Shown: one piece after another, positions 33,145 through 45,022 of the stretch
How positions within the stretch are numbered: the stretch's first letter is position 1
Layout: every line of letters starts with the position of its first letter
Source of the DNA: Camillea tinctor
Taxonomy: Eukaryota > Ascomycota > Sordariomycetes > Xylariales > Xylariaceae
Assembly (NCBI GenBank): GCA_022578605.1
Contig: MU394173.1
Coordinates: 1 to 45,453, forward strand
DNA: 45,453 bases
Direction of reading: 5' to 3'
The notes under the pieces: model-generated
The model's database searches: none
Seen by the model: only the letters and a program-made list of their open reading frames with translations
Told to the model about the DNA's origin: nothing
Program-made: the position numbers and the translations under genes

Positions 33145-34922
33145 ATGTCTTCCGTAAACAACAGGAAGCGCAAACCCAGCAGCACCAGCAGCACCAGCAC
33201 CAATGAGCTGGCCAAAAGAAGATGTAGGGCTGGTTCTTGTGATGAATGTAGGCGCACGTAAGTAAATTTGAGGTTTATTCAGGGGGGGGGGGGGGCGGCG
33301 CCCCCCCCCCCCCGCGGGGGGGAGGGGGGGGGGGGGAGGGGGCGAAGAGCGAAACAAGCGAGGGAAAGATAATGAGNNNNNNNNNNACCTCGCTGGCCCC
33401 AAAACCATTTTGTGGGGGTTTTTTTGTTTTTATTGTTGGCCCACTATAATAAATTTGTTTTTTTATCCCCCCCCCCCCCCCCCCCCCCCCTTTTTTTTTG
33501 GCCAGTTTCGGCACTCCATCCCGCTTGTTAAGTCTAAGAGGATGATGGTTCACCCCGGAGACGTAATAGCAATAGTAAAAAGGTTATGCAATATGGCAAT
33601 TGCTGACTCCTGACATTTTAGTAAGAAGAAGTGCGAGTATGACAGCGACGGCAACACATCACAGAGCCGTTGCTGCAAAAATTGTATCAACAAGGGCTTC
33701 TCCTGCGAGGTCACAGGATGCGACAGGAGAACCCATGATACGGAGAGGCGCCGCCTCGATGAAGCGCTTAGCAAGTACCTGGCCCTTGTGAAGGAGTTCC
33801 TTACCCAGCTCGAACTCATGGCCCATCAGAGTCACACCGAGCAAGGACAGATGGCCCGAAGGTACTTGCAAGCTGGGAAAAGCCCATCGCTGATCATCAG
33901 CGAAATTAAAATCCCAAGTCCGAGCATCTTTGAGGTACAATCAATTCCAGCGCTGCAGAAGTATGACCGGCAGTTCGAAACCCTCAAAGATTTAAGGGCA
34001 GCTTTACGAGACGCGGAGAAAGCAGCGAAGAAAATCCTGGCCTCTCTGGTAGTAAGTAGCTCTCAGAATCATTCAATCCCCTCTTTGGCGTGTCTTAAGG
34101 GTCAGGACTGGTTATCGCGGCTAAGCATACGAATCCCGACTCCTGAGACACGACCTGAACAGTTGAATATTTATCCAATGTGGCAATTACTGACCATCGG
34201 TGTTGTAGTGCGCTTTAATGCGCTGCCTTGACAACCAAATTTCGGAGGACGAAGTCACCAAGATACTTAAGGAGGCAAGGCAAAACCGGTATAGGGATGG
34301 TGACAATTTTCAAGACCCAGCATATGAGAGTGTTCTGGACCGTTGGTATCCAATGGGCCTGGAACCGGGGAAGGGTCTTGGGTACGTACCATCCCTGGGT
34401 ACTAATGCCACGCCTCCACGTCCTCCACAGTCCCGACGAGGCTCCCACCAAAGCGCCAGGCAAAGCTCACGGCGAAGCTCCCGGCAGAGCTCCCAGCTAA
34501 GCCCCCAGCTAGGCTCAATGCCTTCGAATCCAATCATTATCCCCGAGGAGGACGAGGGCACGGCAGCAGCTCATTCTTCACCATCAACTACGGAAAGTCA
34601 GCTGCCCTCTTCACCTCAGCCTAGCCAGTTACTTGGGGCTCTGGAATTCGAATACGACTCTTGGACCCAGGATATGCAATTAGACTTTAGCTTCCTCGAC
34701 ACTCCCAAACCGGACGGCGGCACGAATACCTACGAGAGCAGCACTGCTAGCGGCAAGAACAATACCAAAGACTACCCGCGACTGTTCACCAATGTCACGG
34801 GTAGAAGCCAGGCTATTGCAGTCAACAACCCAGTGCCCGAGCCCATGCCTCCGGATGACGGTTTTGGGAGCCTGTTCGACGGGGATGATTTAGAGAGTCT
34901 GTTCGACGGAGAATACATATAA
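33145..34922 (+). CDS. Zn(II)2Cys6 transcription factor, three exons
   Basis: Exons 33145-33257, 33622-34051 and 34209-34922 join in frame to 418 residues. The ATG has a CACC context. The zinc cluster spans the first junction: C32, C35, C42, C56, C59 and C66 in the pattern C-x2-C-x6-C-x13-C-x2-C-x6-C, with a basic stretch (RRTKKK) between the second and third Cys, as in fungal GAL4-type DNA-binding domains. A helical part with likely coiled coil follows (about 80-180), then a Ser/Arg-rich repeat stretch (SARQSSRRSSRQSS) and an acidic C-terminus holding two LFDG copies, a plausible activation region. No fungal-specific TF middle homology domain is visible, so the protein belongs to the short class. 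Targets are unknown. It might control its neighbours, but nothing in the sequence shows that. Confidence 0.82.
33276..33500. other. Assembly gap with G and C homopolymers inside an intron
   Basis: Within the first intron of the Zn2Cys6 gene lie runs of G (from about 33,281), C, G again, ten N at 33377-33386, and later a C run and a T run (about 33,469-33,499). Ten N is a placeholder, so the true length is unknown. The homopolymers look like failed sequencing or assembly through a GC-rich low-complexity tract. The exons on both sides read normally. Confidence 0.9.
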
Positions 34923-36417
34923 TTCTCCGGATCCTGGGACGGCTGGGGGCTTGAGCCTTGAGGTTTCCGAGTATGTGCGAAACATGGATATAAAATTGGC
35001 ATAGGGCATACAGATCATGAGTTATGAATAATGGGTTACGGGCTATGAATTACGAATTATGGAAAGGCTTCTCATTGGCATTATTGAACTGGAGATAGAG
35101 GAGACCCCCTACCAACAGTTATATGAGGCTATGAGGGACTAGGGACTGTGGTCCCTAGTATGGGACACCCAATTATCATACTGTTTATTTGAGATAGAAA
35201 GAGTTTCGAAAAGCAAAGGAATGTATTGATCTAAGCTGTATAGTAACGCCAACGTGCCATAATAATGGAAGAAACTGTCGCAAACTTGTAATGCATCGCA
35301 AACTATATATATACAGAGATGTGGTCCCTAGTTACCCTAGTCCCCACAACATTATCACTTGTATATTTTTCTTGTCTTCGCAATACAACATGATCTACAT
35401 TGAGGATCACAAGATTGAGGAATCACTTAGTGAAGGCATATGCTTCTTTCCCTCTTTTGTTTATTTAGATGAGACTACATGGGAGTTGAAAACGGCACAA
35501 GAACTAGAACCAGAATAATATAACTCGACCTCATCTCCTGTACTAAATACTTTTGCAAGTAGACGGAGCTTTCAGAGGCCCACGAGATACCCCAAGTCTC
35601 TTGAAGCCTTGGTAATGCACGTACTATGTCTTGATCTCCCGAGACATACCTATAAACTCAAGTCTAGTAGAAATAGACTTTTAGCATAACTTGCCTGTCT
35701 AGGAACGTTGGTGTAGAAATGATTGGTACGGAAGAAGACCTTGCCCGGACCGCCCGTAAGTTTAGCTAGAGAACTTTGAATGGACGGCTAGATATCTGGG
35801 CCAAAAGCGTGTCTGTATGCCGTCATTTCATCCAATGTGATATGCGAGTATCCTTACACATTGAACTATTGTGTCTGTCATTGGGGTTAACGTCCTGGTT
35901 ATTTTGACCTCACTGCTAGCAATCTATTAGCTCATGAGCGAATCATTTTGAGACAAATACTGATAAGGTTACGGGTTCAATGGCTAATAGTAGACGTCGT
36001 GAAACGAAGGTCGGGATAGACAATCCCATGAAGGTCGGGCATAGATTATATATTTTTCTCTTTCTCATCCTCTTGCCAAACCCACCCCCCACCCCTTCCT
36101 GCCCCCTTGCAGTCAGCAACGTCTATGCATCTACCTATAAAATATAAGCTAACCTAGAGCTCCCTTACAGGTTGCGGGGTAGCATGCATGTAGAGATGGG
36201 CTGCGTCTTCCTAGGCTTTAGCCCGGCCCTCGTGCGGTTCAATCATTCATCCGGGAAGACGCGGAGCAAGCAGCAGCAGATGGACATAGGTCCACACGAG
36301 TATTGTCTCTTTGATTACGGGGCGGATGGTACTTAGAATACCGAGGTATATCGTGTTACGATGGGGGAAGCATGAGCACAATTCTTTCTCTTTTGTCTTG
36401 GACTCGGTAACTTATGT
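34923..36417. other. Intergenic region before the second AT-rich block
   Basis: No supported gene. It holds the transcription factor 3' end, a possible small inverted-repeat element at 35,135-35,344 and a 46-codon open frame at 36,196-36,336 with no other support. Confidence 0.45.
35135..35344. mobile_element. Possible MITE-like element
   Basis: GGGACTAGGG at 35135-35144 is mirrored by CCCTAGTCCC at 35335-35344, and the core GTCCCTAGT recurs inside at about 35,151 and 35,324. ACTAGGGAC-TGTG-GTCCCTAGT at 35,138-35,159 is itself a perfect hairpin. No clear target duplication is visible. Confidence 0.3.
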
Positions 36418-37669
36418 TGTTACGATGTGGATACCCCGATCTGCGGGTCCACATATATCCAACAACTAAGCAACATGCTAACATGCAAAAATAAAAGCAA
36501 GTAAGAGGTTAAAACTAAAAAAATAAATAATAAGTTTAACATATTTAAAAAAGTTAGTGTTAAGCGTTAATATTTATGCTTTATATAATTAAAATATTAA
36601 AATATATATTAATAGTTAAAAAGTTTTATAAATAAAAAATTAAATTATTTATTTATATAAAAAGTTAAAAATTTTTTTATAAAATAAAAAATAAATTTAA
36701 TATAATTATTTTAAAATAATTATTTTAATTTTTAAATATAAGTATATTACTTTTTAATAATAATATAAAGTTTTATAAAAGTTAAAATAGCTAGTAAAAA
36801 TTAAGCATTTTTTTTAATTAGTTTAAAATTATTTTTTATTTTAATATTAATTAATATAAAACAATTAAACGTTTTTTACATTTTAAATTAAAGCTTTTTA
36901 TTTTTATAATAATATGTTATAATTAACTTTTATTAAGCTATTATTATAATTATTAATTATTAATAGTTAAAATTAATAATTAAAAAGTCTATTTTATATA
37001 TTTATTTTAATATATATAAATTATATAGTTAAAAACATTATTATAACATAAAAAAAGTATAATAATTAAATAAATGTTAAAATTATTTGTTTATTATTTA
37101 ACGGACTTAAAAAGCATAAAAAAATAAACTATAATAATATTTTTATATTTTTTAACCTTTTTAATTACATTGTAGCATATATTAGTTTAACATTTTAAAA
37201 AAAAAATAAACCTTTAAAGTTTAAATTAAAAAACTAATAATTAACACAGTTTATTTTTTTTAACTTAACGTTATTTATTATTATTAACGTATTTACTTTT
37301 TATTTTTAAAAGTTTTATAATTACTTAGTTATTTTAATAAAAATTTATTTAACGTTTAATATATTTTAAAATTTAAAAAACCGTTTAAGTGGTAAAGTAA
37401 GGTTGTTTTTTTAATTTTTAATTTTTATTTAATAAGTTATTTAAAGCTTTTAACATGGTATTTTTAAAGTAATTATAAAAACATATTATTAAAAATTATA
37501 AACGCGGGAAAAAAAAGCCACACATAAAAAAAAGAGGTTTAATTAAATAAAATTAAACAGTAAAAATACATGTAAAAAGGCAGGTAAAAATAGTGTGTTA
37601 CTTTTTTAAAAAAGGGGCATATAAAGTGTTTTTATTATTATTGCTTTAATAAACACATATTAATTTAAA

Positions 37670-37829
37670 TGTTATAATAAAGGTTTAAACACTTAAGTAC
37701 GATTAAAAACTAAATATATTTTAAAAATAATAGTTAATAAATTAAATTAATAGCAGTTATAAAGGTTTATATAAATAGTTAATTAACTATATTATATATA
37801 AAGTTAAAGATTAAGCTTTTATTATAATA
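37670..37829 (+). repeat. Left LTR (160 bp)
   Basis: Direct repeat of 39684-39843. It starts TGTTATAATAAAGG intact, while its inner end (TTTATTATAATA) has lost the CA by transition. Confidence 0.85.
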
Positions 37830-39683
37830 ATTATCTTTTTTTTATTATAAAATTAACTTTAATTTATAGCAAATTTAAGCTTTTTTAATAATTTTTAATT
37901 ATTTAATAGCTTATTTTACGATAATTTTAATAAATAATATAGCTTTTATTTATTACTTTTATTTTTAAAAAGCTTTAATATATTAGTAAATTATAAGTTA
38001 ATTGTTTATAAAAGTTATAAATAAAAGCTAGCTTAAATAAATAAATAAAATAAAAATATATTACTTTTTTAACAATAAAACAACGTGCTTATAGACTTTT
38101 TTTAAAGCATTTTATAATAAATTTACTAATTAACGTAGTTAGTTATTTATACTTAAATAACTACTGCTTTTTAAAATTAAAATAATTAATAACTTAACTT
38201 TATGCTAAATAATAACTAATAACGATAATAAACTAGTAAAAAAGCAAAATAAACTGCTTTTAATATATTACTTATATACTTTTAAATTATACTTAATATA
38301 AAAGCAGTATAATAACGAAATAATAACGGGATATAAGCTATAAACTATATAATAAAATTATATATTATAAATTATAATATATATACTTAAAAATAGTACG
38401 TATTTGCTAATTATGCTATTTATTAAAAAAAACTTTTATAAATATAAAAACTAACAAAATGTTTTTATATAAAATTAAAAAATAAAAGCTTTGTTTTTTT
38501 AAATAATAAATTATTAATAACGATAATATTATAGTAAAAAAAATAAATTACTTTTATTTTTTAAAATATTTAAACTATTAATAAGGTTTATTATTATATT
38601 AATAATATAACATTATTTTACTTTTTTATTTTTTTATGTTTTATTTAAAAAAAAAAGGTAAAAAAGGTAAAGTTATAAATTATTTTGCTATTTTTAGCTT
38701 TTTAAAATATTTTAAAAAAAAGCTTATGCATAATGCGGTTAAAAGATATTTAAAACGTTGTAAAAAAAGTTAAATAATAAGTTTAATTTTTATATAAAAG
38801 TTTAAAAGTTTTAAAAAGCTTTAAATTAATTTTTAATTTTTAATATTTTATTATTATTGCAATTAATTTTTTATAAATGCTTAAAAATGTTAATATTTAT
38901 GCTTTTAATTTATTTTAAAAAGGTTTTATTAGTTTTATATAGTAATATTAAATATTAACTATAAATAATTTATGCTTTAATTTTTAATTTTTAAAATATT
39001 ATTAAAAGCATTAAATAACTTATTTAAATAGCTTAATAATAATAATATTATAATAATTAATATTATAAATAAATAAAACGGTTTAAGTAATAAAAGCATT
39101 TTAATTAAATTAAATTTATTATGTTTTTATAAAGTTTTTATTTTTTAAATAAAAACTTTTTTTATTTTATAAAAAACGGTATTGTAAATTTATTTTTAAA
39201 ACGGTTAAGTTAATATAATAACGTAAATAATAATATTTTTTAAAGCGTTATTAAATATTTATTTAAAGTTTATAAATTACTTATTTTATTGCTTAAATAT
39301 ATATTTTAACGTAAATATATTAATAAATTTATTTAAATTTATATTATGTTTAAACTTTAAATTAAAGTTATTTTAACGTTATTTTTACGATAAATAAAAG
39401 TTAAAATCGTTGTTAATTAATTAAGCTTTTAGTTTTTTATATTTTTGTTAAAAACTAGCTATTTTTTTATTTTTTAAATTTATTTTTTTAAATTTTAAAC
39501 TTAGTTTACGCTTTAAAACGCTATTTATTAAGCATTTTATTAAGCTGTAAACAATTTAACTTTATTTTATAAAAGTTTTAACAGCGTGCTGTTAATATAA
39601 TTAAAAAAGCTTATAAACATAATAAAAACTAATTTTATAACGACGTTTTAATTGTAAATAAACTATAATAAAGCTATTATAAT

Positions 39684-39843
39684 TATTATAATAAAAGTTT
39701 AAATATTTAAATATAATTAAAAATTAAATATATTTTAAAAATAATAGTTAATAAACTGAATTAATAGTAGTTATAAAGGTTTATATAAACAGTTAATTAG
39801 TTATATTACGTATAAAGTTAAAAACTAAGCCTTTATTATAACA
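39684..39843 (+). repeat. Right LTR (160 bp)
   Basis: Direct repeat of 37670-37829. The inner end (TATTATAATAAAAG) has lost TG by transition, while the outer end CCTTTATTATAACA is intact. Confidence 0.85.
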
Positions 39844-42800
39844 TTAAAGCCGTTGCACTATATTTTAATATATTTATAAGTAGGTTGTTTATTAATTAAG
39901 CAACGTTTTAAACTTGCTTTTATATATACTTTATTAAAAGTTCTCGTGTTAATAGTTAACTTTTTAACTTTATAAATTAATTAATATATATAAACAGCTT
40001 TTTATATAAACCTTTTTTTTATTAATAATACTTTATTTTACTGCCATTATAAAAATATAAAACCACGCTTAACTAAACGTAAATATTTTAAAAAATAAAA
40101 AAACGCCGGTTTATACACTTAAATATATAAGGTTAAAAATCAGTTAATTAAAGTATATAAATAGTGAATTATTAATAATATTTTAATTTTTAACTTAAAA
40201 ATTTATATTAAAAAACAATAAATGTAGCAGTTTTATAAAAGTAAAATTTAAGTTTTTAATAATATTTTAAAAATTAACTGCTTTTATATAAATTAAATAA
40301 GTTATAAAGTTATAGCTTGCTTATAATAAGTTATTTTTTATAAAACATTATAATATTTTTATTAAATAAAATATTATAATGCATATAAAACCACATAAAA
40401 ACTATTATATAGTGTTTTTAACTATTTAAAAAACAATATATTTTTATAAATTTAAAATAACGTAATTTAATATATTTTTATTGCTAGTTGCAACTATATT
40501 TATTTAATAACAGCATTAATTTAAGTTAATAAAAAGCTAAAACTAAAACTTTATAAATTATGTTTTTTTTTGTTTTTTTTATTACCTGCTAGCAAATTTT
40601 TCCTTACGTTAATAAAGCATTTAAATAATAAAATCCATTTTTAAAGCTATATATTATTTTTTTAAAAAGTTTAATTAAAAAAACCTTAAATTAACAAAAT
40701 AATATTAACGACCGGTTTTATTAAATAAAGCACGGGCATAACTGTTTAATATATTTAACTGCGCTGTATTTTTATACTGTGTTTTAAGCTTATTAATAAA
40801 GTATAATATTATTATATTAATATAACCGGTAAAAAAGTTTTATTTTAAAACGGTAAAAGCTATTTATTATATATTTAATATTAAATCTACCCGGTTATTT
40901 AAGTAATTAACTATAATTAACTTAAAAAAAACGGTTAAATGGTTTATTTATTTATAATACGTTTTTAAAAAAGCAATTAATAAAAATTTTTGAAATAAGT
41001 TTTAAAAAGCTAATAAAACATGCCAGCTTAACAGATTTTTACCATTTATATCACGCATATATTAAAAAAAAATGCATATATTAGCGTAAATTACACTAAT
41101 AAAATACCTTTAAAAAAACTTTTAATAATAAAGTATAAGTTAAGTTATTATTAATCTTTATTACATTAATTTAATTTATAAAGCATAAACCTTTAAAAAG
41201 TTATAACTTTATTAATATTATGCGGTAAACGGTTTAAAATATCGTACGCTTTATAAAAGCGCTTTTTATATTAAAAAATATAAACATATATAAAAACCAC
41301 TTACTTTTTTTAAACCATGCTTAAAAATAACATTTAACCATTTTATTTAAAATAAACTTTTTTAAAATACTTTAACGTAAATATTAAAATATTTAATTTT
41401 ACGCACTTTTAAGCTTTAATAATTAAAAAATTTATTGCTAATATATAAAATTAATTATTAATTATAAAAAACGCCTTTTATTTTTACTGGTTTAACTTTT
41501 AAAATAAATATGTTAACGCTATTTTACGCACGTTTATTATAGTTTTTAACCGTTTAAAAAAAAGCCGGTAATATAAAAATATATAATAAATAAAAACATA
41601 AATTAAGTAATTTTATTACACTTATTAATTAATATTTAAATAACTATATTAATTAATTAAAATTTATATAAAGCATAAAATAAGTAAAAGAAAAGTATTT
41701 TTAAGTCGCTATTACACTTAAAATTAATTAATATTATAAGCTTTTAATAAAAATTATCTTTTTTTAACTTATATTAATATATTTATTTTTACTATAATTG
41801 CACGTTATATTAAAAAATAAACTATAATAAGTTATAAAAAATAAAAAAGTAAAAGATTTTTATACTTTACTTATATTATAAAAAACTATAAAACCAAATT
41901 ATTATATAGCCGTAAAACTATAATATTATTACTTAAAAAGCGTGTAAACCATTTTATAAAATATAAAACAATGTTGCTTTAAAAAGTTTAATAATTTAAA
42001 TAATAAATTTAAAACTATTTATAGCATTAATATGCACATTTTAATTAACTTTATTTTAAACTTAATATATTTTTAAGTTAAAAAATACTGGCTATTTAAA
42101 AATTAACCTTTATTAAAAATTTAAACGTTTATTTTTTATACTTTTATTATTTATTATAATTAACCATAATATATAAAAGTTAACGTTAATTATTACTTAA
42201 TTAAATAAAAGTTTCGGTTTAAACTTAAGTTAATAATAATGTTAAAAATTAAACTGTTAATGTTAATAAAAGCTAATTTATTATAAGTTTTTATATTGTT
42301 ATAATATATAATATGCCGCGTTATAAAACTTAAACTTTTATTTTAAAGCACTTTTTAAATAAAGCAATTAAAGTAAATAATGCTTTATTTATATGCTTAA
42401 TTTTTAATAATATAATTACTTTTTATGCATAATAAGCGCTATGTAAAATAAAGAAATTTAATTGTTTTTAATTAGTGGATTTTTTATAAAAGTTTTATAT
42501 ATTATTTATTAATTAAAAGTTTATTGCTATTTTTATTTTTAACTTAAACAGTAATAAATATAGTTATTATAAAATAATTAAAAATTATTAATAATATAAA
42601 ATATTAAATTAAGTAAATATGCGCTTTAAATAAGTTTTTAATTAATTAAATAAAAAAGCTGAAATTGGCGTTAAAGTTTTAATATAATAAAACTGGTTAA
42701 TATAAATTGTTTATAATCGCTTAAAAAAAAACTATTTAGCAGTTAAAAAAAAGCAAGTAATATTAATTAAGTAAAACACTATTTTTTAAAACTATATAGC

Positions 42801-44849
42801 TTAAATTAAGCAGATTTTTATTAAAAGCACGTTTATATTAATTAATTACGTTTTTTACCTTAAAAAAGTTTAAAGCAATAAAAGTTAATAAATTTAAATA
42901 ATAATAATATATTAATAAGCTTAATTAATAAAGCGCTGCTTTTTATAAAAAGGTTGTTATTTTAACATAATAATTATATAATAATAAAAAAGCAATTAAA
43001 AAGAATAATAAAAATAGTTAAGCTTAAACAAGTAATATGTAATAATGTTAAATAAAAACGTAAGTTTAAAAAGTAGCTTTATAAGTTTAAAAGCCAGTTA
43101 ATTAAAACAATTAAAAGCTCGGTAAAGCTTGCAGTTAATTAAAACGTTATTTAAAAACGCCTTTATTTTATTAATAAAAAGCTGTAAAAAAAGCAAAAAA
43201 AACGTATAAAAAATTTAAAATAGTTAAAAGTATTATTAATATTTTAAGTATTAAACTATAAAAAGTTAAAGTTAAAATATAAAAAATAAACAGTTTATAA
43301 TAAATGCTTAAATAAAAAGCTAATAAAAAAAAGCTTTTTTAAGGCATATTTAAAAAAAACTATTAAAGAAACCGCTAAAAAAAAGCAAGTATTTTAATGC
43401 CGGTTTAAAAAAATTGTTAAAAAAAAGCGTTTTTTAAAATTAACTTACATTTTTTCGAGAAAAAAAAGCGTATTTATAGCGTAAAATTAACTTTTATTAA
43501 CAGTAAAATAATTAATAAAGAATTATAATTGCTTAAATTTATTAATGAAATAAAAAGCTTTTATAAAAAAATAAAAAAATTGCGTTATAAACAAGTTATG
43601 TAGTTATTTAAATAACTTTATTTAAAATATTTGCTATTAAAAAACTATTATATATAAAAACTTTATAAACACGTTTATTGTTTATATAATTATTAAAAAG
43701 CAATATAACTTACTTAAATTATATAAAGGTATTATTTTTATTTATAATATTAATAACTTTTATAACATATATTTAAACAAGTTTTTAATAAGCATTGTTA
43801 TTATTTATATTATTTTAAAAGTTTTAAATTTATTAAGTCGTGTAAAAAAGTTAAAATAGTTAATTAAACGTTTATTATATTATTAATAATTATAAAGCTT
43901 AAATTAAAGTAAAAAGTTAAAAATATAATTATTTACGTAAAAAATATAAAAAATTTAGTTTAATATTTAAAAAACTTAATTAGACTTAGCATTAAGTAAA
44001 AAACCTGCTAAATTGTAAAAAATAATTATAATAAACTTTTAAAGGAATTAAATACACGCGTTAAAAAAAATACTGCAAAAACTGCAATAAAATAAAAAGT
44101 TAAAAAAATTAAAATATTGCAAAAAAAATTACTTTAATTTTTAACATACTTACTTATTAATATATAACGACTTTTATTATTTATAAAAAAGTAATTATAT
44201 ATTTTTATAATATAAATAAGCCGCACTTTTTAAGTGTATTTTAAATAAATAATTTTTTTAAACAATTTAATATATATTATTTTACTTTATTTACTTTTAC
44301 TTTATTTACTTTTATTTATATATATATTTACTAACACTTATATAAATAAATAAATAACTTACATAGTACTTAAATAGTTATTTTCATTTTTAAGTTTTAT
44401 ATATATATTACAGCTTAACTGTTATTTAATAACCGTTATTATAAATATTGCGCAATAATTATTTAGCGCGTTAATTTAAACATATAATATTTTATATTTT
44501 ATGCTATTATTTTTTTACATATTTTATTTTATAATATAATTAATAAACTTTTAATATATATTAAAAAGCGCACGTATTAGTTAATAATAACGATAATAAA
44601 AAATAAAACAAGTTTTAACTAATAAGCTATTTTTAATTGCTTTTATAGCATGGGTAATACTTTAAATATAAACCGTTTAAAACTTATAAAAAACAAGTTA
44701 TTTTTAAAATATTAATGTTTTAATAATTAATGTTATAAGCATTAAATTTTAATTTTATATTATATAATTATTTATTAATTTTAAAGCGTAATATTTTTAA
44801 CTTTAAACTTTTTTGTTTTTTTATTAATTATTATACCGAGATTTAAGCA

Positions 44850-45022
44850 TTATAAAAAACGGTTTTTTAATAAAAAAACCGTTTTTTATATATATAAACT
44901 AATGTTTTTTAAAAAAATCGTTCTTTATATAAAAAACCGTTCTTTAATTAAAAACCCGTTTTTTATTAAAAAATCGTTTTTTATTAAAAAATCGTTTTTT
45001 ATTAAAAAATCGTTTTTTATTA
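44850..45022. repeat. Tandem array of an 18-20-bp palindromic unit
   Basis: About eight copies of a unit like ATTAAAAAATCGTTTTTT. The central CG falls at about 44,860, 44,880, 44,919, 44,938, 44,957, 44,975, 44,993 and 45,011, so spacing settles to exactly 18 bp on the right. Each unit is a near-perfect palindrome around its CG. It lies within the AT-rich block. Confidence 0.85.

Larger units (their letters stand above)
37670..39843. mobile_element. Nested, structurally complete LTR element of 2,174 bp
   Basis: Two direct repeats of exactly 160 bp (37670-37829 and 39684-39843) flank 1,854 bp. The outer ends are TGTTATAATAAAGG and CCTTTATTATAACA, perfect inverse complements with the TG...CA ends of LTRs. 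TTAAA lies directly before (37665-37669) and directly after (39844-39848), a 5-bp target duplication. The two LTRs differ at about 20 sites, all transitions, with no indel. The internal part is too short for a full gag-pol, so it was probably a non-autonomous element. The primer-binding site and polypurine tract are not readable after RIP. Confidence 0.82.

Noticed and set aside
35291..35518. 75-codon + frame
   Set aside because: AT-rich composition, overlap with the possible MITE and no protein features.
36196..36336. 46-codon + frame starting MGCVFLGF
   Set aside because: Single short frame without signal peptide, splice evidence or known motif; length is within chance.
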